A DNA stretch of 64,000 nt, taken from contig JAJKFL010000006.1 in assembly GCA_021186555.1 (NCBI GenBank), forward strand, positions 5,676,215 to 5,740,214, read 5' to 3'. The notes under the pieces are model-generated. The model was given only the letters and a program-made list of their open reading frames with translations, did no database searches and was not told where the DNA came from. Below, piece by piece: positions 23,341 through 33,497 of this stretch. The DNA is from Reticulitermes speratus. Taxonomy: Eukaryota > Arthropoda > Insecta > Blattodea > Rhinotermitidae. Position numbers and translations under genes: made by a program. Every line of letters begins with the position of its first letter. Position 1 is the first letter of the stretch.

Positions 23341-23499
23341 TAAATATTAATTTACAACGTAGATTACAAATAAATAAAATACGCTAAAATTGTATTAAAG
23401 CCTTTCATATCTTGAAGTTTGTGTTATAGTTGCGTAAGTTTGATGAGGTATTCCTTGTGAAATGGGTCTTTTATATATATATGTACAGTATTTCCCCAT

Positions 23500-23790
23500 G
23501 TGGTGACCGGGGAAAAGAATAGTCCCACTGCAGCCCATGCAGGTCGTAAAAGGCGACCAAAATGGGTACCCAGTTCCTGGGGGTATAGCTGGGCCACCCT
23601 GCCCCGGGGGTTATAAATTCGGCGGACTGGCCCTCCAGGTTGGGGGTTGGGCGACAGGCTGACAACCTGTCACTGTAAAAAGCTGACCGTTAGGAAACCT
23701 AAAATGTGGCCTCGGAGAGAGGGCCATTAAGGAGGCGAAGGTTCGCATTGGACTGTAGCGCCACCGAAGAAGAAGGAGATATGTACATTA
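23500..23790 (+). mobile_element. probable LINE 5'-region fragment
   Basis: Has GGTGACCGGGGAAAAGAATA, GCCACCCTGCCCCGGGGG, GGTTGGGGGTTGGGCGACAG and GCTGACAACCTGTCACTG before AAAAAGCTGACCGTTAGGAA. From family knowledge the GCTGACAACCTGTCAC-GTAAAAA block precedes the endonuclease start in some insect LINEs. A diverged copy lies at 44.1 kb. No endonuclease frame follows, so this is a fragment. Confidence 0.5.
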
Positions 23791-23876
23791 TTGTAATAAT
23801 TCTGAAATTATTTCAGAATTATTGTTGATATTTTCTTAAATATACAGTATGAGATTGTCAATTTTTCGGCGTAATA

Positions 23877-24258
23877 CAGTGATACCTCGGCTAACGAGTG
23901 ACCCTGCTAACGAATTTTTCGGCTAACGAAGATTTTTTTCGCTGTTTTTCGGACTCGGCTAACGAATATGGATTCGGCTAACGAATGTTTTAGTGGATGC
24001 TCGCGCTAACATAAAGCAGCAAACATGAACGGTCGGGCCATTCCAGGAGCTTATCTTTTCCGTCTGTATGTGTGTGACAAAGAGATGAGCTGACCACATC
24101 ACATAGGGGAGACCCACCAACCCGACTGGGTTGTTTACGTTCGAGACAGCGAGAAGTGAGACGCCTGATAACATAAGCTGCTTCACGTTTCGGCTAACGA
24201 AGATTTCGGCTAAATGTGATTCCGGAACGAATTATCTTCGTTAGCCGAGGTATCACTG
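23877..24258. mobile_element. pogo-like MITE (GCTAACGA family), 382 bp
   Basis: Termini CAGTGATACCTCGGCTAACG on both strands, flanked by TA at 23875-23876 and 24259-24260. Multiple GGCTAACGAA words occur in both arms. The related copy at 45285-45650 lies in the opposite orientation. No transposase is encoded. Confidence 0.9.
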
Positions 24259-24574
24259 TATAGTGCTTCTATTTTCATGACAGACAGCCCTCTTTTCTGT
24301 TATCAGACTACACAGTTATCAGTGAACTAACATTATAGATGGACGCGGTGTGACAGACTCAGTTTCTCCAGTCAATTGTACGTCACTCATATTATGTATG
24401 TACTTGGTACACAGCAAGTCTATCGTATGAACAATCAAGGCACACACTGACTCAGTTTGTCACCAGTGAAAGTACGATATTTGTTTTAAGACATCGATGT
24501 AACACGTGAGTAAAATTTCCGTCGTATTTTCAACGTGTATTACGTATTAAATTAAATAATGTTTATAATGACAG
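24259..24574. other. no recognised feature
   Basis: AT-rich sequence between a MITE and a SINE; the left target duplication of the SINE (TAATGACAG, 24566-24574) closes the stretch. Confidence 0.4.
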
Positions 24575-24845
24575 AACAGGGGGAACGCGCTACAAACCGG
24601 AAGGTCGCGGGTTCGATTCCCGATGGTGTCATTGGAATTTTTTATTCACATAATCGTTTCGGTCGCACTATGGCCCTGGGGTCGACTCAGCCTCTAACAG
24701 AAATGAGTACCAGGAATCTTTCCTGGGGGGTAAAGGCGGCTGGTGCGTAGGGCTGACATCCTTACCACCTTCATGTGCGATTGTCTAAAATCCTGGGAGC
24801 CTCGACCTCCTGGGCCTTCCTAGGCTTGTATGGGATTGCTGTACC
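24575..24845 (+). mobile_element. SINE family E, near full length
   Basis: Head with B box GCGGGTTCGATTCCCG, then CATTGGAATTTTTTATTCAC, GGTCGCACTATGGCCCTGG, CAGCCTCTAACAGAAATGAG, GGCGGCTGGTGCGTAGGGC and GATTGTCTAAAATCCTGGGA. Flanked by the 9-bp repeat TAATGACAG (24566-24574 and 24846-24854). A (TA)n run follows at 24886-24914. tRNA-derived; the upstream half of the head is poorly preserved. Confidence 0.85.
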
Positions 24846-24854
24846 TAATGACAG

Positions 24855-24881
24855 CACAAACGTATATTTCGGGCAGCAGGA

Positions 24882-24913
<32 letters not shown>

Positions 24914-25504
24914 TCCTACTGACACTTCGGACAGCATAGCAAACGACCTTTACGAAAGCAAAGTTGCATTTTGTTAGCGTGACATAAAAACGAAACTTGT
25001 GATTGAGGTTTGAATGTAGGCTCCCCATTGCCTTTCCCCATTTCTAACTCAAAAAAAACCAAACTTTTTGCATGTGCAACCATCAATAACGCACATAATG
25101 ACTTCAGCATGTCTGTCTTTTGCAGTAAAGGAAGAGTGAAGTAAGTACAAAAACTATATCGATAAACGTGTGTGCCTTGGTTTGGTCACTGAAGCCCTTT
25201 TTTGTTACAGCCGCTGGATACCATTGTACAAATGTCATCAGATATATTTCTTGCACATGGCAGGGCGGGACTGACTTAATGGTACAGTGCTGTCGCATTC
25301 ATAGAGACAACACTGTGCCTAATGAAGCACCACGCAGTGAGGATGTATGTGGGAGTGGAGGAATACCTACAGACATTCCTAACCTTGACACTAGATGGAA
25401 TAGAATGGTCACCTTCATGCCCTGGTCACTTTACTCACGGACAAAGGGCGCTCAGTACCCACTGGGTAGCAAGCTCTTACCGCTGAGGCCCGGTTACGGT
25501 CCCA
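24855..25504. other. no recognised gene; (TA)n and SINE-like relic
   Basis: (TA)n at 24886-24914. From about 25330 to 25505 a relic with GGATGTATGTGGGAGTGGAGG and CACTGGGTAGCAAG words resembles the family C body. Other frames in the stretch are short and unlike known proteins. Confidence 0.4.
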
Positions 25505-25640
25505 GGCCAGTCGGCGTGGGATTTGTGGCAGACTAAGTGGCACTGGGACAGGTTTTTCTCCGAGTAATTCGGTTTTCCCCTGTCATAATTTGACCAATAC
25601 TTCAGTACTCGTTCATTTATCTACCACCGACGCTATATAA
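25505..25640 (+). mobile_element. SINE family D fragment
   Basis: Contains GTCGGCGTGGGATTTGTGGC, AGTGGCACTGGGACAGG, TTCGGTTTTCCCCTGTC and then a diverged CAATACTTCAGTACTCG end. It is the middle part of the SINE seen complete at 29.3 kb. Confidence 0.7.
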
Positions 25641-25905
25641 ACTTAACAATTCACAGCGTCTTTAAATAATAGATTATTTTGAAGGTAAAGTCTATGGCCG
25701 TTACTGAGATCGAAACGTCAGCCTTTGCCTAACTACTCTGTTGACTTAGCTATACGATTTCCCGCCTTTCGGGATAGTACGCATAGTCAAATAGGACCCG
25801 AACGCCGGTTTCCGTAACCTTACCTAGGTGGAAACAATTTCCATAGGCACATAGTAAACTCTCTACCTGAAACGACTGCAATAATTAATCTAATAATCAT
25901 TGAAG

Positions 25906-26187
25906 GTAAAGTAAAGGTAAAGGTCACCCTATAACAGGCCATGATGGCCCAGAGGGGGAGTAGAGGTATAGATCTACTCTTTCTTTAACCCTGGCACTAG
26001 ATGGGGGTGGGTGGTCAACTCCACGCCTCGGCCACTTTACCCCCGGGAATGACCCGGTACCCATTGTACAGGAGGCTGGGTAGGCCCCAGGGCCGGTGCT
26101 GAAAATCTCGACCCCACCGGGATTCGTTCCGTGGACCGTCCAGCTCGTAGCGAGTCGCTATACCGACTGAGCTATCCCGGCCCACAG
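25906..26187 (-). mobile_element. SINE family C, full length
   Basis: On the minus strand it starts GGGCCGGGATAGCTCAGTCG (tRNA-like A box) with TCGCTACGAGCTGGACGGTC, followed by GGCCCTGGGGCCTACCCAGC, GGGTACCGGGTCATTCCCGG, GGCGTGGAGTTGACCACCC and TATAGGGTGACCTTTACC. A 12-bp duplication with one mismatch flanks it (TAATCATTGAAG 25894-25905, TAATCAGTGAAG 26188-26199). Confidence 0.9.
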
Positions 26188-26199
26188 TAATCAGTGAAG

Positions 26200-27240
26200 A
26201 ATCTTCCTAAAGGTTTTTGAATCCAGTCGCGTCAAGTGACGTGTTCTGGTCGCGCATGCGCGTGAGGACACTTGTTGTTTGACGATCTCTTGTCGCCATG
26301 CTTAAGCTTCCATATAAAAATTTTCCATCCAAATGTCTATCGTGTTTATAGACGCGTGAAGAACCAAAAGCAAGACAGCCACCTCCCCCCCCCCCAATTT
26401 GTGACACCCCTCCTCTCCATCCCCTTCATGTTATTCTATTATGCAAATGTTAATATGCTGATGTTTACAGAGCAGGATGTTTCAAGAATGTGTATATGCA
26501 CATTCTAATATGCTTTTACTAGAGCCAGGTTGGCATGCGTTGCATTATACGCTCTGTAGCCACATATGGAGAAATCGGAAACAGGCTCAACACATGTTGA
26601 TAATCCCACATTCTCACAAGGGGCTCCAGTTTCTGGATTTGTGACGTTACTGACACAGGCGGAGTGCGGATGTATGCAGTTTATACGCCCATTGTTGAAT
26701 TCTACATTCTCCTATTCATATCAGCATTTTCGATAATTACAATTAGGCTATGAATATCGGTTAATTTTATTTCAAAAAAACGGATAACAAGATTCCACAT
26801 GGCCAACGACTTTCCATATCTTAACCCATTTTAAGGCATTAACAATACGGAAACCATTCTGCATCTTCCTCGTATGGAATGTGGCCTGCCAAAATGTAAC
26901 AGACGCGCTCGCGCCGACGCTCGCGGTCGTCATGCACGTATCACGACCTTCGGTTGAACTTTCAAACCATTTCTCACATTCATCACTCATTTACCGTATA
27001 CTTCACTATCTGACGATGATATCAGCGGTTCACATTCTGCATCAAAAAAGGATAACGACGTATTTCACAGTGGGCGGGTCGCCCATCATTTGAAATGTTT
27101 AACGCTACTTAGAACAATACGTACACATCCTTTTTGTATTGGCCTATGTGCTTGCCAAGAATGTATACAGCGCGCTGCGCGAATCACTACTCAGGCTGCG
27201 CGGAATATTTGCAAACGGTATACTTCGAATAGCTGTATAT
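26200..27240. other. no recognised gene
   Basis: Unique-looking sequence with a C run at 26384-26394. A CpG-rich patch at 26900-26945 (CGCGCTCGCGCCGACGCTCG) stands out from the AT-rich surroundings but supports no conserved frame. Confidence 0.35.
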
Positions 27241-27300
27241 CAGGCATACAAGAATGGCGTATCAAGTGAATTACTTTGAAACGCCATCTTTTGATGCCTG
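27241..27300. repeat. 60-bp imperfect palindrome
   Basis: CAGGCATACAAGAATGGCG at the left pairs with CGCCATCTTTTGATGCCTG at the right, around a 22-base loop. It may be a miniature TIR element; TA follows on the right, but only AT precedes on the left. Confidence 0.6.
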
Positions 27301-27477
27301 TACATTTGCCACTGATCGCTATTGAGCATTCATTATCGACTTTCCGGAAAATTGATCTTTCATCACCGGCTAAAAGTAATATTATAAAATGTGTTTTGGG
27401 TTCATTAGATAATAGATAATGCCTGTCGTCATAGACTACATGTGATGGGCTCTACAGAATAGTTATAATGTTACTTT

Positions 27478-27520
27478 TACCTGATGAAGAATGCAGAACC
27501 AGGCTCCGAAACGTCGTGTA
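27478..27520 (+). ncRNA. degenerate hammerhead-like motif
   Basis: CTGATGA (27481-27487), a 20-base gap, GAAAC (27508-27512) and GTC. The intervening bases do not form a convincing stem II, and the stem III word ACGT leaves no loop. I regard it as a relic of the hammerhead-bearing repeats, not an active ribozyme. Confidence 0.35.
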
Positions 27521-27602
27521 TATCAAGAATGTCTTGCACAGTGGACAACGTCCAACGTAGTATGCTTAATAATGAATGAACAATTGTTAAGAAACTTTAG
27601 AG

Positions 27603-28085
27603 CAGTGGATCCCAAACTTTTTCGGTACACCGCCCCCTTGGTTCCATATACAGACCCACAGCGGCCCCCCTACCCTTTTTAAAAAACATAAATACGCTTT
27701 TGTTTCCACTTTTATTTTATATTTAAAAAATTGTTTACATAAAATTATAAGAGTTAAACTTAATATTTTATGTGTTAATTAATAAATTACAATTTATTAT
27801 AGTTTTTATGATTAAAAATAATTCATCTAGCAATATTTTATTTAAAAAAAATATGTGCTTGAATAAGATTCATAAATTAAAATAATATGAAATTTAATTC
27901 ATTTTTTATTTTTAACACAAAAATTGCTTTATTTGAATTTTATTATAAAAATAAATGCACTACTTGTCTCCTAGCGCCCCCTGTGATAATAACAGCGCTC
28001 CCTTCCACCTCTCTTACCTATTAACGCCCACCTCTGTAATCCCACCGCCCCCCAGGGGCGGTACCGCCCACTTTGGGAACCACTT
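27603..28085. mobile_element. hAT-type MITE, 483 bp, with 8-bp TSD
   Basis: Left end CAGTGGATCCCAAACTTTTT, right end inverted AAGTGGTTCCCAAAGTGGGC, with CACCGCCCCC-type subterminal words on both sides. A perfect 8-bp duplication CTTTAGAG flanks it (27595-27602 and 28086-28093), which is diagnostic of hAT. The AT-rich core encodes no transposase. Confidence 0.93.
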
Positions 28086-28343
28086 CTTTAGAGGATAATT
28101 CGATTTCATCAATCTTTACGTGGATTTGTGGGAATGTATCCTCGTAGACAATTTTTGGTTCAGCCTGAAGATTAGGCTACTTGTGTGCTTATTGTTTTGG
28201 ACTGAACTTTTTTGTCTTGAGTTACGGCAAGACTGGTGCAATAATTTCTCTCCGATTTCCCCCTTTGTATTCTGTTTGACTTACCGGGCTTCGAAAGAAA
28301 TAATTCTCTTGAAAATCACAGAAATCTCCTTGCATTAATTGTA

Positions 28344-28421
28344 CAGGGCATACACAAAAGAATGGTGCGGTTTTAATAGTGTTCACTATTAAAACCGCAC
28401 CATTATTTTGTGTATGCCCTG
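28344..28421. mobile_element. 78-bp near-perfect palindromic mini-transposon
   Basis: CAGGGCATACACAAAAGAAT and GGTGCGGTTTTAATAGTG are followed at once by their inverted complement, differing at about one position (AAGAAT against AATAAT). TA flanks both ends. The terminus matches the 598-bp element at 42622-43219, so this is two TIRs fused with essentially no interior. Confidence 0.92.
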
Positions 28422-28498
28422 TATTTAATGGTGGGCTAAAAGCAAGCGCTTTTGTTCTTTGTAGACTTTTGTACCATTTGTGGTTTAGAAGACAGTCG

Positions 28499-28665
28499 TT
28501 ATGAGATCTGCGCTCTTGTGGGGATATTACGCTGCGTCGTGTGGTAATTGTTTACCGAAGTTTCGGGACAACGCGTCGGTAAACAATTACCACACGATGC
28601 CGCGTAATACACCAGAAGAGCGCAGATCTCATCAACATCGCGGCGGAAGTCTGAAATCAAAGTCA
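28499..28665. repeat. inverted-repeat element with hammerhead-like arm (family H)
   Basis: Left arm ATGAGATCTGCGCTCTTGTG to GTGGTAATTGTTTACCG is mirrored on the right by CGGTAAACAATTACCACACG and GAAGAGCGCAGATCTCAT; the middle is AAGTTTCGGGACAACGCG. The outer right end continues CATCGCGGCGGAAGTCTGAA. The same arms occur at 33.5-34.2, 36.6, 37.05 and 41.3 kb. The CCGAAAC word is a hammerhead remnant lacking the CUGANGA partner here. Confidence 0.75.
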
Positions 28666-28934
28666 TTATGAACTTTAAAGCATCATGTGACTAGTAATAT
28701 AAATTTGCACTTTCGTTCAATCCATCAGTGTTAAAGAGAAGTTTCTGATTAACACATTGTGGGTAGATTATGGTTAATATTCCTTGAAGTGTGAGCAGCG
28801 TATCTTTCAGGATTATAATCACATGTGGCATAAATTTAATGAATGGTCGATTTAAAATCTTCGCTAATAAATCCCACGGAGTATAACCTTATGAAAACCC
28901 TGCCTTAGACGCATACACTTTGTATTTGTGTGAT
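28666..28934. other. no recognised feature
   Basis: Short AT-rich spacer between an inverted-repeat element and a SINE. Confidence 0.35.
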
Positions 28935-28950
28935 ATAAGCCACGGCATAA

Positions 28951-29218
28951 CCGATCCCAGTGGCCGTGCGGTCTAAGGCGTGGGTCTTCGGACGCTCGCT
29001 TACTAGGATCGTGGGTTCGAATCCCACCGGGGCATGGATGTCTGTCTGTTGTGAGTGTTGTGTGTTGTCAGGTAGAGGTCTCTGCAACGGGCTGGTCACT
29101 CGTCCAGAGGAGTTCTACCGAGTGTGGTGTGTCTAAAGTGTGTGACCATGAAACCTCGACGAAACGAGGAGGCCCAGGTCCATATACGGCTGTCGAAACA
29201 TAAAAAAAAATAAAAAAA
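28951..29218 (+). mobile_element. SINE family A, full length with A-rich tail
   Basis: Starts CCGATCCCAGTGGCCGTGCG, B box GTGGGTTCGAATCCCACC near 29013-29030, body TGTTGTGTGTTGTCAGGTAG and CCAGAGGAGTTCTACCGAG, ending in an A-rich tail. A perfect 16-bp direct repeat ATAAGCCACGGCATAA flanks it (28935-28950 and 29219-29234). This is the cleanest family A copy in the window. Confidence 0.96.
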
Positions 29219-29257
29219 ATAAGCCACGGCATAATTAACCATCAGCTAACTTCCTAA

Positions 29258-30008
29258 GTAACTAACTACCTAACTCCATGGAGCTGAGTCCTTCCTGAGA
29301 AACTAATAGTCCTAAGGCCGTGCCATGGCTTAGGCAGTTAGTCGCCGGCGTCTCACCGCGGAGGCCCCGGTTCGATCCCGGGTCAGTCCATGTGGGATTT
29401 GTGGTGGACAAAGTGGCACTGGGACAGGTTTTTTCCCCGAGTACTTCGGTTTTCCCCTGTCAATTTCATTCCACCGATGCTCCATTACTTGCGAAAATGA
29501 AAAAAGACTGATCATTTTTCTCTTCATCTTCTTCACGGGGTTGCATAATAAGCCTCAAGCCTGCGGAGCGTCCGTAGCTTCTGCTGCGGGGTCCTTCTAA
29601 AAAAAAAGTCCTTACGTAGTCAAAAAATTCTCCATATTCTATGGATCTCGGAAGTTTCATCACCGTATTCACAAGAGCCTGCCACGTGCCCTATCCTTAG
29701 CCAGGCGTATTAAGTTCACGTCATACCATCCTATTCCTTTTAAGACCCATTTTGCTGCCCTTTCATCCACGCCTATGTCTTCCAAGTTGTCTCTTTACTT
29801 CAAGTTTCCCTGCTAAAAACTTTAGCCTTTCTTTATTTTCTGCTATATTTGTCACGTGCCTCTCCAATCTCATCTTCCGTGATTTGATCAATTTAATATT
29901 AGTTGGTGAGAGGTACAAATCATGAAGCTCCTCACTGTGTAGTGTTCTCCAGTCTCCTGTTGCTACCGCCGTCTTAGGCCACATCTCCCTCGACTTATTC
30001 ACCATCAT
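29258..30008 (-). pseudogene. LINE RT tail (KTAV-TGDWR family), split by a SINE
   Basis: Reading the minus strand from 30008: KTAVATGDWRTLHSEELHD, then LYLSPTNIKLIKSRKMR, a diverged GHVA-like segment, LAGKLEVKRQLGRHR, and further left GTGGCAGGCTCTTGTGAATA and TCCATAGAATATGGAG. The SINE at 29311-29606 interrupts the 3' part: TTCTCAGGAAGGACTCAGCTCC (minus strand, about 29283-29304) continues the tail beyond it. Polymerase core is missing. Several stops and frameshifts make it non-functional. Confidence 0.85.
29311..29606 (+). mobile_element. SINE family D, full length, inside a LINE tail
   Basis: tRNA-like head GTGCCATGGCTTAGGCAGTT with B box CCCGGTTCGATCCCGGGTC, then GGGATTTGTGGTGGACAAAG, TTCGGTTTTCCCCTGTC, CTCTTCATCTTCTTCACGGG, CCGTAGCTTCTGCTGCGGGG and an A run. 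The flanks share only AGTCCT-like bases, so the duplication is short or eroded. Insertion into the LINE tail gives relative age: LINE first, SINE later. Confidence 0.88.
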
Positions 30009-31460
30009 CAGGAGTTTTTTAGAATATATTTGGGCCTGTTATTTTATTAAAGTTTCACAGCCTCTAGAAATAATACAACCAAATGTAAAATACATAACAT
30101 ACATGATGCAGTGTCGTAAAATAAGAATCAGGATTGTGTGATGTAAATTACATTACACCAATAAAAAGCAAAAGTTTCTACTGTTGTGCTTGCCAAGTGC
30201 TTGTCATTCTAAATTATACGTAATAACATACAGCAAATGTTGGGTGTGTCGTGGACATGACGCCATGGGTCATTGCAGGGGTCGTCTCTTCTCCATTGCG
30301 TCGTCGTGACTTGTCTTGACCGCACGTATATTTGATCAGTCGCCTGGCTTGTCCATTGTTCCAGGTTTATCAGAAGCATCAGCGACTAAGTTTCTTACTG
30401 TGGGTACCTGGGTTCGATCACAGTTCAAACCGGTTATAAGAACTGTTGGCTGATTTCTTTTTTTGTGCAAAATTTAAAGCTTATAACCGAACTTCGCTGG
30501 TTATATTTTTTTTGTAAATTAATATACATCAATTTACAGGAAGTATTCTTTTCAAAGGTTTTAACTTTATTTCCATTATAACAGTATAAACGTTAGCACA
30601 ATACCATCCGTCCAGTCCATTCCTTTACTGAACGCCAACTGACGCGGGACACCTGGTCCCTTGTCCTTCCTGCTATATTTAGAAGAGTGGAGAGGGACAG
30701 CCGAACTGCTCCAACAATACTAGTATATAAATGCTCCAATAATGTTCGGCTACAAGCTTTTGCATGTAAGAAATACATCGATTTGCTCTTTGGCTACCAG
30801 CCTCACTAGTGATGCGGTGGGCATCCCAGGAGCGATTTAGTGGTGTAGGTTTTAGTGTATTTAATTAACCCCTTAAAGTCATAATTTGATGAAAATAATA
30901 CGGAATTGAAAAACATAAGAGGTGTGATGGCGTGTCACTGTTTTGTGGAATGTGACGACTGATGATGGAAGGACAAAGTTTAACCGAAACATCACTACAC
31001 TACTAATAAACTACAGGGCGTCATATTCCAGACTACAAAAATCTTCATCTAAAGAATATTTACAAATTAATTTCCTATATCAGAGAAAATTCTACATCAC
31101 AGGACCAACCGGGCAATTCTGTTGTTAATAATAAAACCACTGTTTATTGTGAGGATCAAATGAAACAATTATGGGGCAAAATTTAGACCCCAATTGTTAA
31201 AGCAGGTAGTACATATAGGTACCACTGAGCTTTAAACGATTATTTTTACCATTTAACCAAATCGTTATGTAATAAAGGATTAGAGGAATAATGTGTTCAA
31301 ACGTTAAGTTTAGAGGAATAATATCGGAGATGAATTAGGAGGGACATAGAAGGAGTTGGTATTGGAAAGTTTTGAAGGTAATTCACTGTATGTCGTTTCA
31401 TCAAAGAAGGGCACTGCTTTGCACAATCGTAGAAAGTAATTGACAAAAATTGTGTTACGT
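30009..31460. other. no recognised gene; one hammerhead-like relic
   Basis: AT-rich sequence. CTGATGA at 30959-30965 is followed 20 bases later by CCGAAAC, but stem II is weak and no GUH follows. Region 30593-30778 has a 61-codon minus frame of no known family. Confidence 0.4.
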
Positions 31461-31462
31461 AG

Positions 31463-31568
31463 GCCTATGTATGGATACTGGAAATTGAAAGAGGAACCAC
31501 TAGATTGCATTCTGTGGAGAACTCGCTTTGGAAGAGGCTATGGACCTGTCGTAAGACAGGCTACGAAA
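31463..31568 (+). pseudogene. LINE RT 3' end (RRKANWIGHILRR family)
   Basis: Encodes YWKLKEEPLDCILWRTRFGRG and YGPVVRQATK followed by a stop, the same ending as the copy at 3.9-4.25 kb. Severely 5'-truncated. It runs straight into a (TATG)n array. Confidence 0.88.
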
Positions 31569-31571
31569 TGA

Positions 31572-31660
31572 ATAAATGTATGTATGTATCTATGTATGTA
31601 CACTTCTTTGCATGTATGTATGTATGTATGTACGTATGTATGTATGTATGTATGTATGCC
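31572..31660. repeat. (TATG)n microsatellite at LINE 3' end
   Basis: ATGTATGTATG repeats with a few interruptions (ATCTATG, CACTTCTTTGC, TACG), directly after the LINE stop codon. It parallels the (TA)n after the 4.2-kb copy. Confidence 0.93.
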
Positions 31661-31670
31661 TCTTTGTGGG

Positions 31671-31854
31671 GTCGAACTCGGTTATAACGTCATGAAATGG
31701 ACTGAATATTTTGTGTCGTTATAAACGAGTGTCGTTATAACCGAGGAGTACAATGTTACGGTTAACAGTGAGGAGTTATTGGTACCAAAGTATATCTGAC
31801 GTCTATAGACGAGGTGTGCATTAAACCGATGTCGTTATAACCGGGTTCCACTCT
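31671..31854. mobile_element. pogo-like MITE (GGTTATAACG family), single-unit
   Basis: GTCGAACTCGGTTATAACG at the left and CGTTATAACCGGGTTCCACT at the right, with ATGAAATGGACTGAATATTT and AGACGAGGTGTGCATTAAAC inside. It is one unit of the element that carries the 100-bp array at 13562-14247. The ends have drifted and no TA is evident at the left. Confidence 0.78.
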
Positions 31855-32297
31855 ATTGAATGTTTTGGAAAGTAGATGGGTTGATATGCAAGACATGAGG
31901 CTCTGACACAGTGTTGATGAGGATTGGAATCTTCTGGGATGTGAGGCTGAGTCGTTGCTTTAAATGTTTCTGACGTTTCGAAAAATATTTGTGCTTTAAT
32001 CTTCAAAGTTTAGCAGTCCAAGGCTCTTCTGGGAATGCTACCATCCTTCGGAACTACTAAACGAACGCCACAACGTCACATCCCAGAAGACTCGAACCCT
32101 TCTTTTGGTATAAGTTTGTGAACTAAAAATGCCAATAAGGAGACTCGATTTGTAATTTTCTTTGTCTTATATCAAATACATATTCATTTATGTTTTACTT
32201 AAAGATGCATTCAGTGGGTTAGATTATATGGCGCCGAATGGAAGGCTATTTAATAAATAATTAATATGAAATAATGCGTAAATAAGCGTCTAGGCCT
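31855..32297. other. inverted-repeat relic
   Basis: CTTCTGGGATGTGAGGC near 31931 and GTCACATCCCAGAAGACTCG near 32073 are inverted partners, with GACGTTTCGAAAAATATTTG and AATCTTCAAAG in between, the word order of the hammerhead-like inverted-repeat families. Too eroded to define ends. Confidence 0.4.
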
Positions 32298-32307
32298 AAT
32301 TTAAGGT

Positions 32308-32577
32308 TTTTTATTTGTTTTTCCTATGGCTCGACAGCCCTTGGGGGGACTAGGCCTCCTCATTTTTCGAGGCTTCGCGATCACACTTTAAGACACACCA
32401 CACTTGGTAGGACTCCTCTGGACGAGTGATCAGCCCGTCGCAGAGACCTCTACCTGACAACACACAACACTCACAAGAAACAGACATCAATGTCATAGAC
32501 GGGATTCGAACCCACAATCCCAACAAGCGAGCGGCCGTAGACCCATGCCTTAGACCGCGCGGCCACTGGGATCGGCC
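32308..32577 (-). mobile_element. SINE family A, full length
   Basis: Minus strand: CGATCCCAGTGGCCGCGCGG, CTAAGGCATGGGTCTACGGC, B box GTGGGTTCGAATCCCGTC, TGTTGTGTGTTGTCAGGTAG, GGCTGTCGAGCCATAGG and an A-rich tail. Flanked by AATTTAAGGT (32298-32307) and AATTTGAGGT (32578-32587), a 10-bp duplication with one mismatch. Confidence 0.9.
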
Positions 32578-32764
32578 AATTTGAGGTAATATCCACGGAT
32601 TTTACTGGACGGACTGAAGAAAGCCACGAGAAACATCAGGATAACCAATGATTTGGGAGACATTTAAAGCTGGGTCCTTCCTAATACTAATCGGGAGTTC
32701 CTATCAATAGACTGCGACATTCCGTGCACTGTTTCAAATATAACTTATCCCTGCAGAGATTCGA

Positions 32765-33035
32765 AATCCGGATAGTCCAGGCTAGGGACTGGACGGTCAG
32801 GAGTTTGAATCCCGGCAGGGACAAAGGATTTTATTTTTCCAAAACGTCCAGACCGACCCTGGATGCACCCAGCCCCCCTATTCAATGGGTACCGGTGTTC
32901 TTTCGCGGGGGTAAATTTGCCCGGCGTGGTGTTGACCTCTCACCTCCATTTAAAGCCAAGGTCGAAAAAGACTGGAGTCACACTTCTACTCCCCCATATA
33001 CGTCATCATGGCGTGGACAGTGACAGCTGTATTAT
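32765..33035 (+). mobile_element. SINE family C, diverged
   Basis: GGCTAGGGACTGGACGGTCA, B box GAGTTTGAATCCCGGC, AAACGTCCAGACCGACCCTG, TTCAATGGGTACCGG, GTAAATTTGCCCGGCGTGG and CATCATGGCGTGGACAGTG follow the family order. A short frame through it is not a gene. Confidence 0.72.
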
Positions 33036-33497
33036 ACAGGTTGTGGTAGCAGAGTGTTTAGCTGCTCGACCGCGAAGTTCGGTGATCTGTGGGTCTGCTA
33101 GTAATTAAAGTTTAGTTAGAGCAAAGAGTTTCCATTAGCCTGCACAAGGAAACTCATACTCTGGTTACAATGAAAAATTAAGTAAGTTACAAGCCACGTC
33201 TTTGCATTATGTTTACGAACAATGCTTTGTATCAACACGACACAAACAATGGGGTGGGGAAGTCAACGACCTCTGGTGATTAGTTACCGCTAGATATCGG
33301 TGACCCGTTTTGTGCGAGAGCTATGGTCAGGTCACCTGGGATAGGCGACCTCTCGTGAGAGACTCTCACGGCGTTTCGTACTGTTTGCAGGCGTCATCAA
33401 GGCTGTGCGAAATGATACTTTTGGCAGCCTGTGTCAGAAGCTGGGTTCGGAGGCTTACAAACATAACCTGCACGAGAACGACGCGTGAACAAAGTAG
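33036..33497. other. no recognised feature
   Basis: Unique-looking sequence with a short palindrome TCTCGTGAGAGACTCTCACG at 33352-33371. No gene supported. Confidence 0.4.

Noticed and set aside
22606-23350. Frames of 193 and 224 codons with nonapeptide repeats
   Set aside because: A 27-bp unit keeps all frames open on both strands; frames break at indels and show no conservation beyond the DNA repeat.
30950-30995. Hammerhead (CTGATGA...CCGAAAC)
   Set aside because: Stem II does not pair well and no GUH triplet follows; at best a relic.
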